37,394 nt of DNA from Pseudodesulfovibrio sp. (GCA_016342345.1 JAEINO010000038.1:1-37394); one strand, 5' to 3'; shown: positions 24,146 through 33,086, counted from the stretch's first letter. The notes: generated by a model not told the origin, from the letters alone. A program made the numbers and translations.

Positions 24146-25501
24146 ATGAGTCAATCCGCTGGAAAACAGTTTCCCATGCATACCCTGTTGAATTCTTTTG
24201 ATGCGTTTTTCAGGATGGAGGCAGCTGGCGGTATCGCGTTGATGGTCTGCACCGTGGTTGCCTTGATATGGGCCAATTCTCCCTGGGCCCAATCCTATCA
24301 CGCGCTCTGGCAGACCAAGATCACGGTGGGGATTGGAAGTTGGGTCCTATCCAAGGCTGCCATTCTGTGGATCAACGATGGCTTGATGGCCATTTTCTTT
24401 TTTGTTGTCGGCCTTGAGATAAAACGTGAGATTCTGGTGGGCGGATTGTCCACGCCGAGTCAGACCATAATGCCTGTGGCTGCGGCTCTGGGTGGCATGG
24501 TCGTTCCTGCCTTGTTCTTTTTTGCCTTCAATGCTGGCGAGGAATCAATGGCCGGTTGGGGCATTCCCATGGCAACGGATATCGCGTTTGCCCTGGGCAT
24601 TCTTTCCCTGCTGGGCAGTCGGGTTCCCATTGGCCTCAAGATTTTTCTCACCGCCCTGGCCATAGTGGATGATATCGGGGCCATTCTGGTCATCGCTATC
24701 TTCTATACCACGTCTCTTGATCTGACGGCACTGGGCATTGGTGTTGCCATGCTCGGGCTGATGGCTCTTCTCAACCTGCGTTGGGGCATACGTCATTCCA
24801 TTCCATATCTCGTGCTTGGAATCATCGTCTGGTTTGCATTCCTCAAGTCCGGCATCCATGCCACCATTGCAGGCGTATTGGCAGCCATGACCATTCCGGC
24901 CAGTACCAATATGGATTGCACCAATTTTGTTGAAAAACTGCGTAGTGCAGCGGGTGTTTTCGAAATGGCGATAACGCCCGGCAAGTCCGTGCTCACCAAC
25001 AAGGAGCAGCAGGTGGCCCTGCATTCCATCGAGGATGCCTACGAGGCCGTTACCACGCCGTTGCAGAATATCGAGCATGCCCTGCACCCTTGGGTTTCTT
25101 TTTGCATCATGCCTGTTTTTGCCCTTGCCAACGCTGGCGTGGCCTTGGAGGGTGATGTCTTTCAGGAGCTCATGACTCCGGTTGCCTTGGGCATATTTCT
25201 CGGACTGATTGTCGGCAAGCAGGTGGGTGTTGCCGCTGTGTGCTGGGTGGTGAACAAGCTGGGTCTTGCCCCATACCCGGACCGAACCACGTTCATGCAT
25301 ATTTATGGCGCGAGTTGTCTTGCCGGGGTGGGGTTCACCATGTCCATATTCATTGCGAATCTTGCCTATGTGGACGCAACTCGATTGGTGGAACTGTCCA
25401 AGATCGCTATCCTGTTTGCCTCACTTCTGGCCGGACTTTGGGGATACCTTGTTCTCAGGTTCTTTGCGCCGGATGTGTCAGGGAAGGGCGGAACGGATTA
25501 G
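24146..25501 (+). CDS. nhaA: Na+/H+ antiporter NhaA
   Basis: This 451-residue multi-spanning inner-membrane antiporter exports sodium in exchange for protons. Family hallmarks are INDGLMAIFFFVVGLEIKRE, ATDIAFALGILSLLG with the ion-binding Asp, and LAIVDDIGAILVIAIFY with the Asp-Asp pair of the transport site. AGGAG is seven bases before the ATG at 24146. A TTG one codon earlier is unlikely to be used. The stop overlaps the stop of the convergent acetyltransferase gene by three bases. It fits a marine or halotolerant lifestyle. Confidence 0.97.
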   Translation: MSQSAGKQFPMHTLLNSFDAFFRMEAAGGIALMVCTVVALIWANSPWAQSYHALWQTKITVGIGSWVLSKAAILWINDGLMAIFFFVVGLEIKREILVGGLSTPSQTIMPVAAALGGMVVPALFFFAFNAGEESMAGWGIPMATDIAFALGILSLLGSRVPIGLKIFLTALAIVDDIGAILVIAIFYTTSLDLTALGIGVAMLGLMALLNLRWGIRHSIPYLVLGIIVWFAFLKSGIHATIAGVLAAMTIPASTNMDCTNFVEKLRSAAGVFEMAITPGKSVLTNKEQQVALHSIEDAYEAVTTPLQNIEHALHPWVSFCIMPVFALANAGVALEGDVFQELMTPVALGIFLGLIVGKQVGVAAVCWVVNKLGLAPYPDRTTFMHIYGASCLAGVGFTMSIFIANLAYVDATRLVELSKIAILFASLLAGLWGYLVLRFFAPDVSGKGGTD

Positions 25502-25959
25502 CTTTCGGGTTGGCCCAGCCATGTGATGTGTGGTTGGAATCCGTACCGCGCATAGAATGAATGGGCCTGTTCGTTGCCGTGGACCACGGCTATTGTTTTG
25601 GATTTTGCACAAGTGTCATCCAGCCATTTCAAGGCGGCTTGCATCAGCGAGTCGCCTATTCTTTTGCCCCTGAATTCTTCGGCCACGAAAAGGGAATCGA
25701 TCTCGCCTTCCTTTTCGAGTGTGAGAGTGGCAATCACGTATCCCGCAGTCTGAGCATCCTGTCTGGCGATGAATACGGCCAGTCCAGTGGCGTGGGACTT
25801 GGTGAGCAGTTCCGCCTTGCGGTCGGAAAAGGTGTAGCATTTGAATCGGTCACTGAAATGCTGTGAAATCTTGGAGTGATGAAGATTGAGCCTTTCCCAA
25901 AGAGGCTGGATGTCATCCAGTTTTTCCGGTCCGACTCTGGTGATGGAGAGTGCGTCCAT
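25498..25959 (-). CDS. GNAT-family N-acetyltransferase
   Basis: This 153-residue protein has the acetyl-CoA-binding signature IDSLFVAEEFRGKRIGDSLM (motif A, with RGKRIG) and a C-terminal motif B region EQAHSFYARYGFQPH. The substrate is unknown. GGAG lies eight bases before the ATG. It starts 12 bases after the small hypothetical gene downstream of mnmE, so it is probably the last gene of that unit. Its end overlaps the convergent nhaA. Confidence 0.9.
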   Translation of the reverse strand: MDALSITRVGPEKLDDIQPLWERLNLHHSKISQHFSDRFKCYTFSDRKAELLTKSHATGLAVFIARQDAQTAGYVIATLTLEKEGEIDSLFVAEEFRGKRIGDSLMQAALKWLDDTCAKSKTIAVVHGNEQAHSFYARYGFQPHITWLGQPES

Positions 25960-25971
25960 GCCCTGTTCTCC

Positions 25972-26250
25972 CTAGAATGTCATGAGGCCCAAGGGGTCGA
26001 GTTTGTCCTGTTCCACTCGGACGAAACTGGCGATGTCGAAGAAAAGGTCGCTTTTGATTTCGATCATTCTCCATTGCCCGCCTGTGCCGAACGCGTTCCA
26101 CAGTTCGGTTTCTATGCCCTGGCGAATTTTGAATTTGACGATTTCCACTTCTGGCTCTGATCCGCTCAGGTGGGTTTCCATGAGAGGAACCAGTCCGCAG
26201 GTAACGTGCTGGATGTCGATGATTTCGGGGGAATCGGTTGTATTGCTCAT
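25972..26250 (-). CDS. Hypothetical 92-residue protein downstream of mnmE
   Basis: I do not recognise the family. The protein is acidic and soluble, containing HVTCGLVPLMETHLSGSEPE and WRMIEIKSDLFFDIASF, which look like alternating strands and helices of a compact domain. It starts two bases after the mnmE stop, and its AGGA site lies inside the last mnmE codons, so translation is coupled to mnmE. Coupling supports a real gene. A function in tRNA modification is only a guess from position. Confidence 0.75.
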   Translation of the reverse strand: MSNTTDSPEIIDIQHVTCGLVPLMETHLSGSEPEVEIVKFKIRQGIETELWNAFGTGGQWRMIEIKSDLFFDIASFVRVEQDKLDPLGLMTF

Positions 26251-26252
26251 GC

Positions 26253-27644
26253 TTATTTTCCTATGCAGAACGAGTCGAAGATGGAGTTGAGTACTTCGTT
26301 GGACGTTATTGTTCCGGTTATTTCGGATAGAACATTGCAGGCCGTTTCCAGGCGGACGCTCAGAAGGTCGTAGGGGATGCCGGTCTCTGTATCCTTTTCC
26401 ATGGACAGCAGCTCGTCGGCGGAATCGCGGAGAGCCTGGGCCTGTCGCGCATTGGGAGCCAGCTCATCCGGGTCTGGTTGGCCCGCGCCCTGGAGCACTC
26501 GGTCACGAATGCGAGCACACAAGGTAGTGATATTGTGACCGGTCTTGGCGGAAATGTCGAGGAACTCGAAGCCGAGGTCCGCAAGGGATGCTCCATTGGT
26601 GGAAGCAAAGCCTTCAAGGTCACTCTTGTTGAGTACGACGAGGGTTTTGTCCGTATCCAGAATTTTGGCCGTGGACAGGGTGTCGTCGTTCATGGGCGCG
26701 GTCCCGTCGGTCAGGAGCAGGACAAGGTCTGCCTGGTCCATGAGTTCGCGTCCCTTTTCAAGTCCAGCGACTTCAATGGCATCGTCTGTCTGCCTGATAC
26801 CGGCAGTGTCAGCCAGTCGGATATTCAGTCCTTCCAGATTGATGGTCTCTTCAAGATAGTCGCGAGTGGTGCCGGGTTGGTCCGTGACAATGGCTCGATT
26901 GCGGCCAAGCAGGGCGTTCATCAGGCTTGATTTGCCAGCATTGACTTGGCCTGCAAGGACTACCAGTGCTCCCTCACGCCAGGCTTTGGTGCGGTTGACA
27001 GCCGAAAGCAGGGTTTCGATCTCGGCACGGACATGTGCTGATGTGGATATGAGCCTGTCCGGGGAGAGGCATTCGACCTCGTCATCAGGGAAATCCACGG
27101 CCACAACCAGTTCGGCACGCAGGTGTTCCAGCTCCAGTCGCAGTGAGCTGATTTTTTCTCCGAGCAGTCCCGAGAGTTTCAACTGGGCCAGATGCATGGC
27201 CGCCTTGGTGGGGGCGTGGATCATTTCGGCAACGGCTTCGGCCTGGGTCAGGTCCATGCGTCCGTTCATGAAGGCCCGGTAGGTGAACTCGCCCCGTTCG
27301 GCCAGACGTGCGCCTCGGGTCAGAATCTCTTCCAGCACAGCGCCCAGTATGGCTCGCCCTCCGTGGCAGTTGATTTCCACCACATCTTCGCCAGTGTAGG
27401 ACCTTGGGCCGGGCATGAAGGCACACAATACGTCATCCAGTTTGCGATTGTCGGAGCCAACGATATGCCCATAGTGCAGCGTGTATGGCGTGAAATTTGA
27501 AAAAGTGGGATTGGAAGGGCGGAATATGGCCGAGGCAATGCTTCGGCAATCGGTTCCGCTGATGCGGACGATGCCCACTCCACCGTCTCCGGGCGGGGTG
27601 GCAATGGCGGCGATGGTGTCTTTTGAAAGTCTGGGATCAAGCAT
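26253..27644 (-). CDS. mnmE: tRNA uridine-5-carboxymethylaminomethyl GTPase MnmE
   Basis: This 463-residue GTPase acts with MnmG to modify the wobble uridine of certain tRNAs. The N-terminal folate-binding domain starts DTIAAIATPPGDGGVGIVRI. The G domain shows GQVNAGKSSLMNALLG (G1), DTAGIR (G3) and LNKSD (G4). The C-terminus ends CIGK, the family's Cys motif. The ATG at 27644 has GGAG five bases upstream, while the frame to 27668 adds eight residues without a site. It follows jag and a terminator, and its 3' end is coupled to a small hypothetical gene. Confidence 0.97.
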   Translation of the reverse strand: MLDPRLSKDTIAAIATPPGDGGVGIVRISGTDCRSIASAIFRPSNPTFSNFTPYTLHYGHIVGSDNRKLDDVLCAFMPGPRSYTGEDVVEINCHGGRAILGAVLEEILTRGARLAERGEFTYRAFMNGRMDLTQAEAVAEMIHAPTKAAMHLAQLKLSGLLGEKISSLRLELEHLRAELVVAVDFPDDEVECLSPDRLISTSAHVRAEIETLLSAVNRTKAWREGALVVLAGQVNAGKSSLMNALLGRNRAIVTDQPGTTRDYLEETINLEGLNIRLADTAGIRQTDDAIEVAGLEKGRELMDQADLVLLLTDGTAPMNDDTLSTAKILDTDKTLVVLNKSDLEGFASTNGASLADLGFEFLDISAKTGHNITTLCARIRDRVLQGAGQPDPDELAPNARQAQALRDSADELLSMEKDTETGIPYDLLSVRLETACNVLSEITGTITSNEVLNSIFDSFCIGK

Positions 27645-27708
27645 GCCGACTCCAATCAAAGAATTCAAGATTCTTCAGTACCCATTCATACAAGCCGTGA
27701 AGCGTATG

Positions 27709-27744
27709 TAAAAAAAAGGCCGGGAGGAATATCCACCCGGCCTT
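27709..27744 (-). terminator. Rho-independent terminator between jag and mnmE
   Basis: A perfect 9-bp stem (AAGGCCGGG and CCCGGCCTT, arms 27716-27724 and 27736-27744) is followed on the minus strand by a run of T. It lies just past the jag stop. mnmE therefore either has its own promoter in the roughly 65-base gap or is expressed by readthrough. Confidence 0.88.
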
Positions 27745-27751
27745 GAATTGC

Positions 27752-28756
27752 TTAGTCCCGCGGGGGGCGATTGCCGTTCTTGCGGCTTTTGGGCACGATG
27801 AGCACACGCTTCATGGGGCCATCGCCCTTGGATCGGGTGAAGACTGTTTCGTTGTCTTGTAGGGCCAGATGCACGACGCGTCTGTGATAGGAGGACAGGG
27901 GCTTGGTGGATTGGGTGCGTCCCATGCTGTCGGCTTTTTCGGCCAGATGCCATGCGACTTGCCTGAGCTTGTCGTCCTGACGTTCGCGGTAATCGCCGGT
28001 GTCCACCTGAATGCGGACAGAGGCTTCCATTTTGCGGGAGACGAGGCGATTGACCAGGTATTGCAGGGAGGACAGGGTCTGTCCTTCGCGCCCGATGATC
28101 AGGCCGCTGTTCTCTTCGTCGTCAATGAATATCCTGACCCGGTCGGTGTCCAGCGTGATTACTATCGTGGTATCACCGACAATGGGCTGCAGGAGCTTGG
28201 CCATGACCTCATGCGTTGTTTTTTCCAGAATGACGGGGTCGAAATCGGACATGCTGGACCGGGGACGGTCGTCAGCCTGCTTTTCTCCGCTGGGTCTGGC
28301 TTCCGGTCTGGGCTTGTGTTCGCGATGCGGTTTCTCTTCGCGTGGCTTGTTTTCCCGTGGTTTGTATTCGCGTGGTTTGCGTACAGGCTGAGGGGGGGTG
28401 ATAACGTTTCCGTTGACATCGTCTTCAGAGTCATCATCTTCTTCAGGCATGGGCGCAGGGGCAGCAGCTTTTTTAGGGGCTGCTTTCGGGGCCTTTGGCT
28501 TGGGTGCGGTCTTTTGGGGCTCGACCGCAGGCTTGTCTGTTGCAGCTTCACCATTCAGAATGTCTGTGGTGCTGACAGAAGCGCGGGGCCGTGCTTTGAC
28601 CTTGGCTTTCTTGACACCCATGATGCCAAAGATGCCGGAGGAACCGCCGCCAAGGATTTCAATTTCCAGGCGGTCGCGTTTCAGATTGAAATAATCACAG
28701 GCACTTTCGATGGCTCCGTCCAGGTCCTTGCCCTGGAATTCTTTGAAGTCATTCAT
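27752..28756 (-). CDS. jag: Jag/KhpB RNA-binding protein (Jag-N, KH, R3H)
   Basis: This 334-residue protein has three recognised domains. An N-terminal Jag domain covers roughly 1-57 (FQGKDLDGAIESACDYFNLK). A KH domain carries GLIIGREGQTLSSLQYLVNR, and a C-terminal R3H-type region has SSYHRRVVHLALQD. Between them is a long low-complexity linker rich in Ala-Pro and then in Arg/Lys/Glu-Pro repeats (REYKPRENKPREEKPHREHK). The protein probably binds RNA. The position after yidC is the conserved arrangement. AAGGA lies upstream of the ATG. Confidence 0.95.
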   Translation of the reverse strand: MNDFKEFQGKDLDGAIESACDYFNLKRDRLEIEILGGGSSGIFGIMGVKKAKVKARPRASVSTTDILNGEAATDKPAVEPQKTAPKPKAPKAAPKKAAAPAPMPEEDDDSEDDVNGNVITPPQPVRKPREYKPRENKPREEKPHREHKPRPEARPSGEKQADDRPRSSMSDFDPVILEKTTHEVMAKLLQPIVGDTTIVITLDTDRVRIFIDDEENSGLIIGREGQTLSSLQYLVNRLVSRKMEASVRIQVDTGDYRERQDDKLRQVAWHLAEKADSMGRTQSTKPLSSYHRRVVHLALQDNETVFTRSKGDGPMKRVLIVPKSRKNGNRPPRD

Positions 28757-28951
28757 TGGTCATTCCTTGTCTAGCCGGGGAATTAAGCCCCCCGGTGGCA
28801 GTGTGGGCAGACTGATCATGCAGGACCGATTGCCATGTCGCTTTTGAAAAGCCGGATCTGATCGTACTAAGAATACGTTTGATTTCCAGCTTCTTTGCGT
28901 TCTGCTTTCGAATCCCTTTTGAACCGTCTGCGAAGATCAATTTTTGGCCCG

Positions 28952-30607
28952 TTACGCGTTTGTGGCTACCTTGGTTTTTGAAGCTCTGGCGATCATGAGC
29001 TGCTGTCCGATGGAGAGGACGTTGTTGAGAAGCCAGTATACCACAAGCCCGGACGGGAACTGAAGGAACATGAATGTGAAGATGAGGGGCATCAGCAGCA
29101 TGATTTTTTGCTGAGTCGGGTCGCCCGCACTGGGGGTCATCTTCTGTTGCAGGAACATGGTAACGCCCATGATGACAGGCGTGATGTAATACGGGTCCTT
29201 GGCGGAAAGGTCGGCCAGCCAAGGGAGGTCGGTGAACGGTACATTTGCAATAAACGGGGCGTGACGAAGTTCGACCGCACCGAGCAGGGCCTTGTACAGT
29301 CCGAAGAAGACCGGAATTTGTACGACCATCGGCAGACAGCCTCCCATGGGATTGACCTTGTAGGTCTTGTAGAGAGCCATGGTTTCCTGGTTGAGGCGTT
29401 GCTTGTCGTCGCCATACTTTTCGCGAAGCTTTGCCACCATGGGCTGGAGTTTCTTCATCTGTTCCATGGAGCCGTAGCTGCGTTGAGACAGCGGCCAGAA
29501 GAGCAGCTTGATGATGATGGTCAGAAGGATGATGGCGATACCGTAGTTGTGTACGTATCCGTAGAAGAAGTTCAGCCCGATCAACAGCGGCTTGGCCAGA
29601 AAGTCGAACCAGCCGAAATTGACGGCATCGGACAACTCGTTGGGCATTTTGTTCAGCATCTGGCGATCCGTGGAGCCGATGAAGTAGGATGCCTTGAGGG
29701 TTTTGGCAACGTTGGGCATGAAGGTAGCCTCTTCCGTTACTGCCATGCGGAAGATATCATCGCTCATGCCGCCGGACAGCATGGCGTCATCAGCAGAGGG
29801 AATGATTGCAAAAAGGAAATAGTTTGATTCGATGGCACCCCATTCCAGTTTGCCGGTGACGGCTATCCCTTTTTCCTGCAGATCTTCACGGTCACTTTCT
29901 TCCTCGCGACCGTTATCCGTCAGGTAGGCGATCCGTGTCGGGTTGTAGCGATCATCCTCTGCAGACATGGATTTGGCTGCAGAAGTAAACGACAGGGAAC
30001 CCTCGACGCCGGTGGCGGTCAGGTTGGTGACGGTGGAAGTTTCTTCGATGAGATATGTGTCGGGATGGAAGGTCAAGGTTCGCACGATCTGGAAACCGCC
30101 AGCCTGGCCCGTGAAGGTCAGGGTCTTGGTCTCGTCGTGTTCACCCATAACGAGATCTGTGCCGGTGAAGGCCCATTCTCCATATTTCCATGTATGCAGC
30201 TCATCGTCCCCGCCGCGGGAGAGGATCAGACCCATGGGGCCTTTGGAAAAGGCTTTCCTGCCGATCAGATCGACATTGGGAGAGTCGGCTTCAATGGTGT
30301 CCTTGTAGTTTTTGAGAATGAACTTTTCAAGGATTCCACCCTGGGAATTGAATACGGCAGTGTACAGTGGAGTGTCCACCGTGACCGGGGTCCCGGCGGT
30401 GGGCTTGAAGTCTGCAACAGGTGCTGCCTCGGTTGAGGGGAGTACCTTTTCCGAGAGAGCGGTTGCCTTCATTTCGGCCTGGACCGTCTTGCGGGCCATT
30501 TCGGCCTGTTGTTCAGCTGATGGAGCTGTGAAGTACTGCCATCCGAAGATGACGAGAAAACTCAGAACCAAGGCAATTACAAGACGGATTTGCTCCTTCT
30601 TTTCCAT
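28952..30607 (-). CDS. yidC: Membrane protein insertase YidC
   Basis: This 551-residue insertase inserts and folds inner-membrane proteins with or beside SecYEG. It has an N-terminal membrane anchor (RLVIALVLSFLVIFGWQYF), a large periplasmic beta-rich domain of the Gram-negative type, and the conserved C-terminal core (LFWPLSQRSYGSMEQMKKLQ; MGGCLPMVVQIPVFFGLYKA; QFPSGLVVYWLLNNVLSIGQ). The ATG at 30607 is inside the end of yidD, giving about 31 bases of overlap. About 195 non-coding bases separate it from jag. Confidence 0.97.
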   Translation of the reverse strand: MEKKEQIRLVIALVLSFLVIFGWQYFTAPSAEQQAEMARKTVQAEMKATALSEKVLPSTEAAPVADFKPTAGTPVTVDTPLYTAVFNSQGGILEKFILKNYKDTIEADSPNVDLIGRKAFSKGPMGLILSRGGDDELHTWKYGEWAFTGTDLVMGEHDETKTLTFTGQAGGFQIVRTLTFHPDTYLIEETSTVTNLTATGVEGSLSFTSAAKSMSAEDDRYNPTRIAYLTDNGREEESDREDLQEKGIAVTGKLEWGAIESNYFLFAIIPSADDAMLSGGMSDDIFRMAVTEEATFMPNVAKTLKASYFIGSTDRQMLNKMPNELSDAVNFGWFDFLAKPLLIGLNFFYGYVHNYGIAIILLTIIIKLLFWPLSQRSYGSMEQMKKLQPMVAKLREKYGDDKQRLNQETMALYKTYKVNPMGGCLPMVVQIPVFFGLYKALLGAVELRHAPFIANVPFTDLPWLADLSAKDPYYITPVIMGVTMFLQQKMTPSAGDPTQQKIMLLMPLIFTFMFLQFPSGLVVYWLLNNVLSIGQQLMIARASKTKVATNA

Positions 30608-30855
30608 TGGATGAATCTCGCTTTGGGTTGGAAATAGGGCCAAATGGCCGGGACGGGGTCATGACCCCCGTAGCATAAAGGCTGGCAACGAAGGAGACGC
30701 CAAAGCGCAAGAAGGCCACCCTTGAACGCACCAAATCGGATGACAGCCTCCTTCGCGTAATCGGAACACGACGGAGTAAACCTGCATACCGAGGGCAGCA
30801 AGGGGGAGATGAGTTTTTGGTAAAACCAAATGAGCGCTAGAAGTATTGAGCGCAT
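30577..30855 (-). CDS. yidD: Membrane protein insertion efficiency factor YidD
   Basis: This 92-residue protein has an N-terminal amphipathic or membrane helix and the family core FYQKLISPLLPSVCRFTPSC followed by SDYAKEAVIRFGAFKGGLLA and RLLRCQPLCYGGHDPVP. It assists YidC-dependent insertion. Two ATG codons are adjacent (30858 and 30855). The second has better spacing from AGAGG. It begins about ten bases after the rnpA stop and overlaps yidC, so the cluster is tightly coupled. Confidence 0.96.
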   Translation of the reverse strand: MRSILLALIWFYQKLISPLLPSVCRFTPSCSDYAKEAVIRFGAFKGGLLALWRLLRCQPLCYGGHDPVPAIWPYFQPKARFIQWKRRSKSVL

Positions 30856-30865
30856 CATTTCCTCT

Positions 30866-31237
30866 CTAAGAGGCCGCCGCTTCCGCCTTGATGCGGGTTA
30901 AAAGCGGGGTGAACTCTTCTGTGGCGAGGGCGAGGGTCAGCTGCTTGGCCTCAAGGTTCCGCTTGGGAACGACGACAATGTCCAGAGGCAATTCAAATTC
31001 ATATTGATGCAGCCTGAAATACTCGCGCACCACCCTTTTAATACGGTTGCGCGCCACTGCATTCCCCATTTTTTTGCTAACGGTAAGACCAAGGCTCATA
31101 GTGCCTTGGTTGTCCGTGCGGCATGAGACGAACAGGATGAAACTTCGTGTGAAATGTTTCCTGCCACGCTCGTAACATGCATTGAATTCGGGGCTTTTGA
31201 GCAGCCGGCGCTCCTTGTTCCAAGCTAAACGGCTAAT
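30866..31237 (-). CDS. rnpA: Ribonuclease P protein component RnpA, probable ATT start
   Basis: The protein subunit of RNase P, which trims tRNA 5' ends. The signature [13 protein letters not shown] and the N-terminal [16 protein letters not shown] and [11 protein letters not shown] blocks are all in one frame. There is no ATG, GTG or TTG between the in-frame stop at 31241-31243 and the conserved region. The ATT at 31237 aligns with Met1 of E. coli RnpA (MVKLAF versus ISRLAW) and has AGAGGA eight bases upstream, giving 123 residues. The internal ATG at 31099 would drop 46 residues including conserved positions. The start lies within rpmH, overlapping by 13 bases. Confidence 0.9.
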   Translation of the reverse strand: MSRLAWNKERRLLKSPEFNACYERGRKHFTRSFILFVSCRTDNQGTMSLGLTVSKKMGNAVARNRIKRVVREYFRLHQYEFELPLDIVVVPKRNLEAKQLTLALATEEFTPLLTRIKAEAAAS

Positions 31238-31359
31238 CTCTTACGTCCTCTGGCGCGACGACGGCGAAGTACTGCGCGACCGTTTTTTGTGCGGGAACGC
31301 ACCAGGAAACCATGGGTTCTTTTACGACGACATTTGCTGGGCTGATAAGTACGTTTCAT
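31225..31359 (-). CDS. rpmH: 50S ribosomal protein L34
   Basis: This 44-residue, very basic ribosomal protein starts [20 protein letters not shown] and ends [10 protein letters not shown], the canonical length and ends of L34. AGGAG lies eight bases before the ATG. It is the first gene of the rpmH-rnpA-yidD-yidC-jag cluster, which in many bacteria adjoins dnaA and the origin. Here dnaA is not next to it. Its last 13 bases overlap the start of rnpA. Confidence 0.97.
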   Translation of the reverse strand: MKRTYQPSKCRRKRTHGFLVRSRTKNGRAVLRRRRARGRKRLAV

Positions 31360-31412
31360 ATCAATATCTCCTGAGAGTAGAATTTCATTGAAAAAGTTCT
31401 GTTGAACGGAAG

Positions 31413-31441
31413 CATATAACCGCTGACCTGATGGTCGTCAA
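31413..31441 (-). promoter_or_regulatory. Promoter of the rpmH cluster
   Basis: On the minus strand TTGACG (31436-31441) and TATATG (31413-31418) are separated by exactly 17 bases. They are placed about 55 bases before the rpmH start. It is the best sigma-70-like promoter seen in the gap to the divergent LUD gene. Confidence 0.75.
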
Positions 31442-31609
31442 GGTCAAAGTTTGGGCAATCCCGGAAGAGTCTGCGCATGCTTCTCTTTCAGGCCACCGCG
31501 AAATCTGCTACAAGTTTTTGCATCGGATGGCGAGCGAAAAATGCCATTTCTCCTAAAATTGAACTGAGTCAGACCTAACCAATATCATTATATATACTCT
31601 GGAGGCCGT

Positions 31610-32263
31610 ATGGACAAGCCCATAAATGTATTTTGGACCCTTAATCTTCGGGAACTCGAACAGAAATTGCAAAAAAACGGTTTTGATGTTTATCTGGCTG
31701 ATTCTGCCGCGGATGCTAAAGACATTGTCCTGAACGAAATCCTGCCCGCGCTGACTCCGAAAACCGTGTCCTGGGGTGGGTCGGGCACTTTGGCCGCGAC
31801 CGGCTTGTACGAATATTTGAGGGACAGTGAAGAATACGATTCCCTGGATACCTGGGACAAGAGCCTTTCCAATGAGGACAAATATGAACTTCGTCGTCAG
31901 GCCATGCTCGTGGACTGTTTTTTCGCCGGAACCAACGCCATTACCGAAGACGGTCATCTGGTCAATCTGGACATGATTGGCAATCGAGTTGGTGCCATTG
32001 CGTTCGGACCCAGGAATGTCGTCATACTCGTGGGCCGCAACAAGTTGGTGCCGGATGTCGGTCGTGCCATGGAGCGCATCAAGGAATATGTGGCTCCGGT
32101 CAACGCCATGCGCCTGGACATGAAGACCCCGTGCGTCAAGACAGGTTACTGCATGGACTGTGAATCCCCGCAACGTATCTGCAATGTCTGGACTATTACC
32201 GAAAAAAGTTTTCCGGTGGGTCGCATCAAGGTCGTATTGATCAACGAAGACATGGGATTGTAG
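31610..32263 (+). CDS. LUD-domain protein (LutC/YkgG-like)
   Basis: This 217-residue protein of the lactate-utilisation LUD fold (DUF162 type) contains VSWGGSGTLAATGLYEYL, CFFAGTNAITEDGHLVNLD, IGNRVGAIAFGPRNVVILVG and a cysteine cluster TGYCMDCESPQRICN. No lutA/lutB iron-sulfur partners are adjacent, so a lactate dehydrogenase role is not shown here. GGAGG lies four bases before the ATG. TTGAAC and TATCAT upstream (about 31559-31589) could be its promoter. It is probably co-transcribed with the UPF0280 gene, which starts 76 bases after it. Confidence 0.92.
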   Translation: MDKPINVFWTLNLRELEQKLQKNGFDVYLADSAADAKDIVLNEILPALTPKTVSWGGSGTLAATGLYEYLRDSEEYDSLDTWDKSLSNEDKYELRRQAMLVDCFFAGTNAITEDGHLVNLDMIGNRVGAIAFGPRNVVILVGRNKLVPDVGRAMERIKEYVAPVNAMRLDMKTPCVKTGYCMDCESPQRICNVWTITEKSFPVGRIKVVLINEDMGL

Positions 32264-32339
32264 GTCCTGTGGAAAAGGTGTTCCCAATCATGTTCGTTAG
32301 CTGTTCTCGAGTGTTCGTAATTGGCTGGAGTCGTTGTCA

Positions 32340-33086
32340 GTGAACAAGTTTCATCTTTCCACAGAGCGTTCGTATCGTGATTCGGTGCGTCCGCAGGACG
32401 GTGAAGTCCGCTTTCAGGTGGCGGTGGAACAGACTGATCTTTTGATCGTGGCAGAGAAGGATTTGCAGGTCGAGATTGCGTCTTACGTGTCCATGATTCG
32501 GGGTGAAATCAAGAATTGGATCATGTTTCATCCCGAGTTCGCAGTGAGCCTGTCTCCTGTGGATGTGCCGGATACTGCGCCGGAGGTTGTCCGGGCCATG
32601 GCTCGGGCCGGTGGCGTTTGTGATGTCGGACCCATGGCTGCCGTGGCCGGTGCCGTGGCCCAGGCCGTGGGAGATCGGTTTGTCGGGCAAAGTCCGAATA
32701 TTCTCGTTGAAAATGGTGGCGATACGTACCTTCATTCCACTCGGGAGCGCGTGGTGGCCTTGTTGGCCGAGCCGGATTCCGGGGCCAGAGTCGGCCTCAG
32801 AATCGAGGCTGGTTCATTTCCGGTTGCCATTTGTGCGTCCAGTGGAACCATTGGCCATTCCCTCAGCCTTGGTGCCGGGGATCTCGTTGCAGTCAGGGCA
32901 GAGGATGCGCGAATGGCAGATGCCGCAGCAACAGCCCTGTGCAACCTGCTCAAATCCGAAGCTGATATTGATCGTGTCCTGAAACGGGCCAGGGAATTGG
33001 CAGAGTTCGGTCTTGAAGGCGTATTTGTTCAGTGTGATCAGAAGATAGCTGCCTGGGGCGAGTTGGAGCTGGTGGCTCTGGACTAG
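32340..33086 (+). CDS. UPF0280 family protein (ApbE-like fold)
   Basis: This 248-residue protein is recognised by its glycine/alanine-rich centre (GGVCDVGPMAAVAGAVAQAV), ILVENGGDTYLHS and the later ICASSGTIGHSLSLGAGDLV. The family is related in fold to ApbE flavin transferases, but its activity is unknown. It occurs in methanogens and sulfate reducers. The GTG at 32340 has GGAG nine bases upstream and is preferred to the TTG at 32334, which is only three bases from that site. Confidence 0.88.
   Translation: MNKFHLSTERSYRDSVRPQDGEVRFQVAVEQTDLLIVAEKDLQVEIASYVSMIRGEIKNWIMFHPEFAVSLSPVDVPDTAPEVVRAMARAGGVCDVGPMAAVAGAVAQAVGDRFVGQSPNILVENGGDTYLHSTRERVVALLAEPDSGARVGLRIEAGSFPVAICASSGTIGHSLSLGAGDLVAVRAEDARMADAAATALCNLLKSEADIDRVLKRARELAEFGLEGVFVQCDQKIAAWGELELVALD

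Noticed and set aside
24541-25300. Minus-strand 251-codon frame opposite nhaA
   Set aside because: It is antisense to transmembrane-encoding sequence, with no motif.
31099-31237. Internal ATG at 31099 as the rnpA start
   Set aside because: It would remove the conserved N-terminal RnpA blocks, which are in frame upstream and align well with E. coli RnpA.
31360-31609. Replication origin near rpmH
   Set aside because: The rpmH cluster is often origin-proximal, but I see no cluster of DnaA boxes (TTATCCACA) and no dnaA in this gap.
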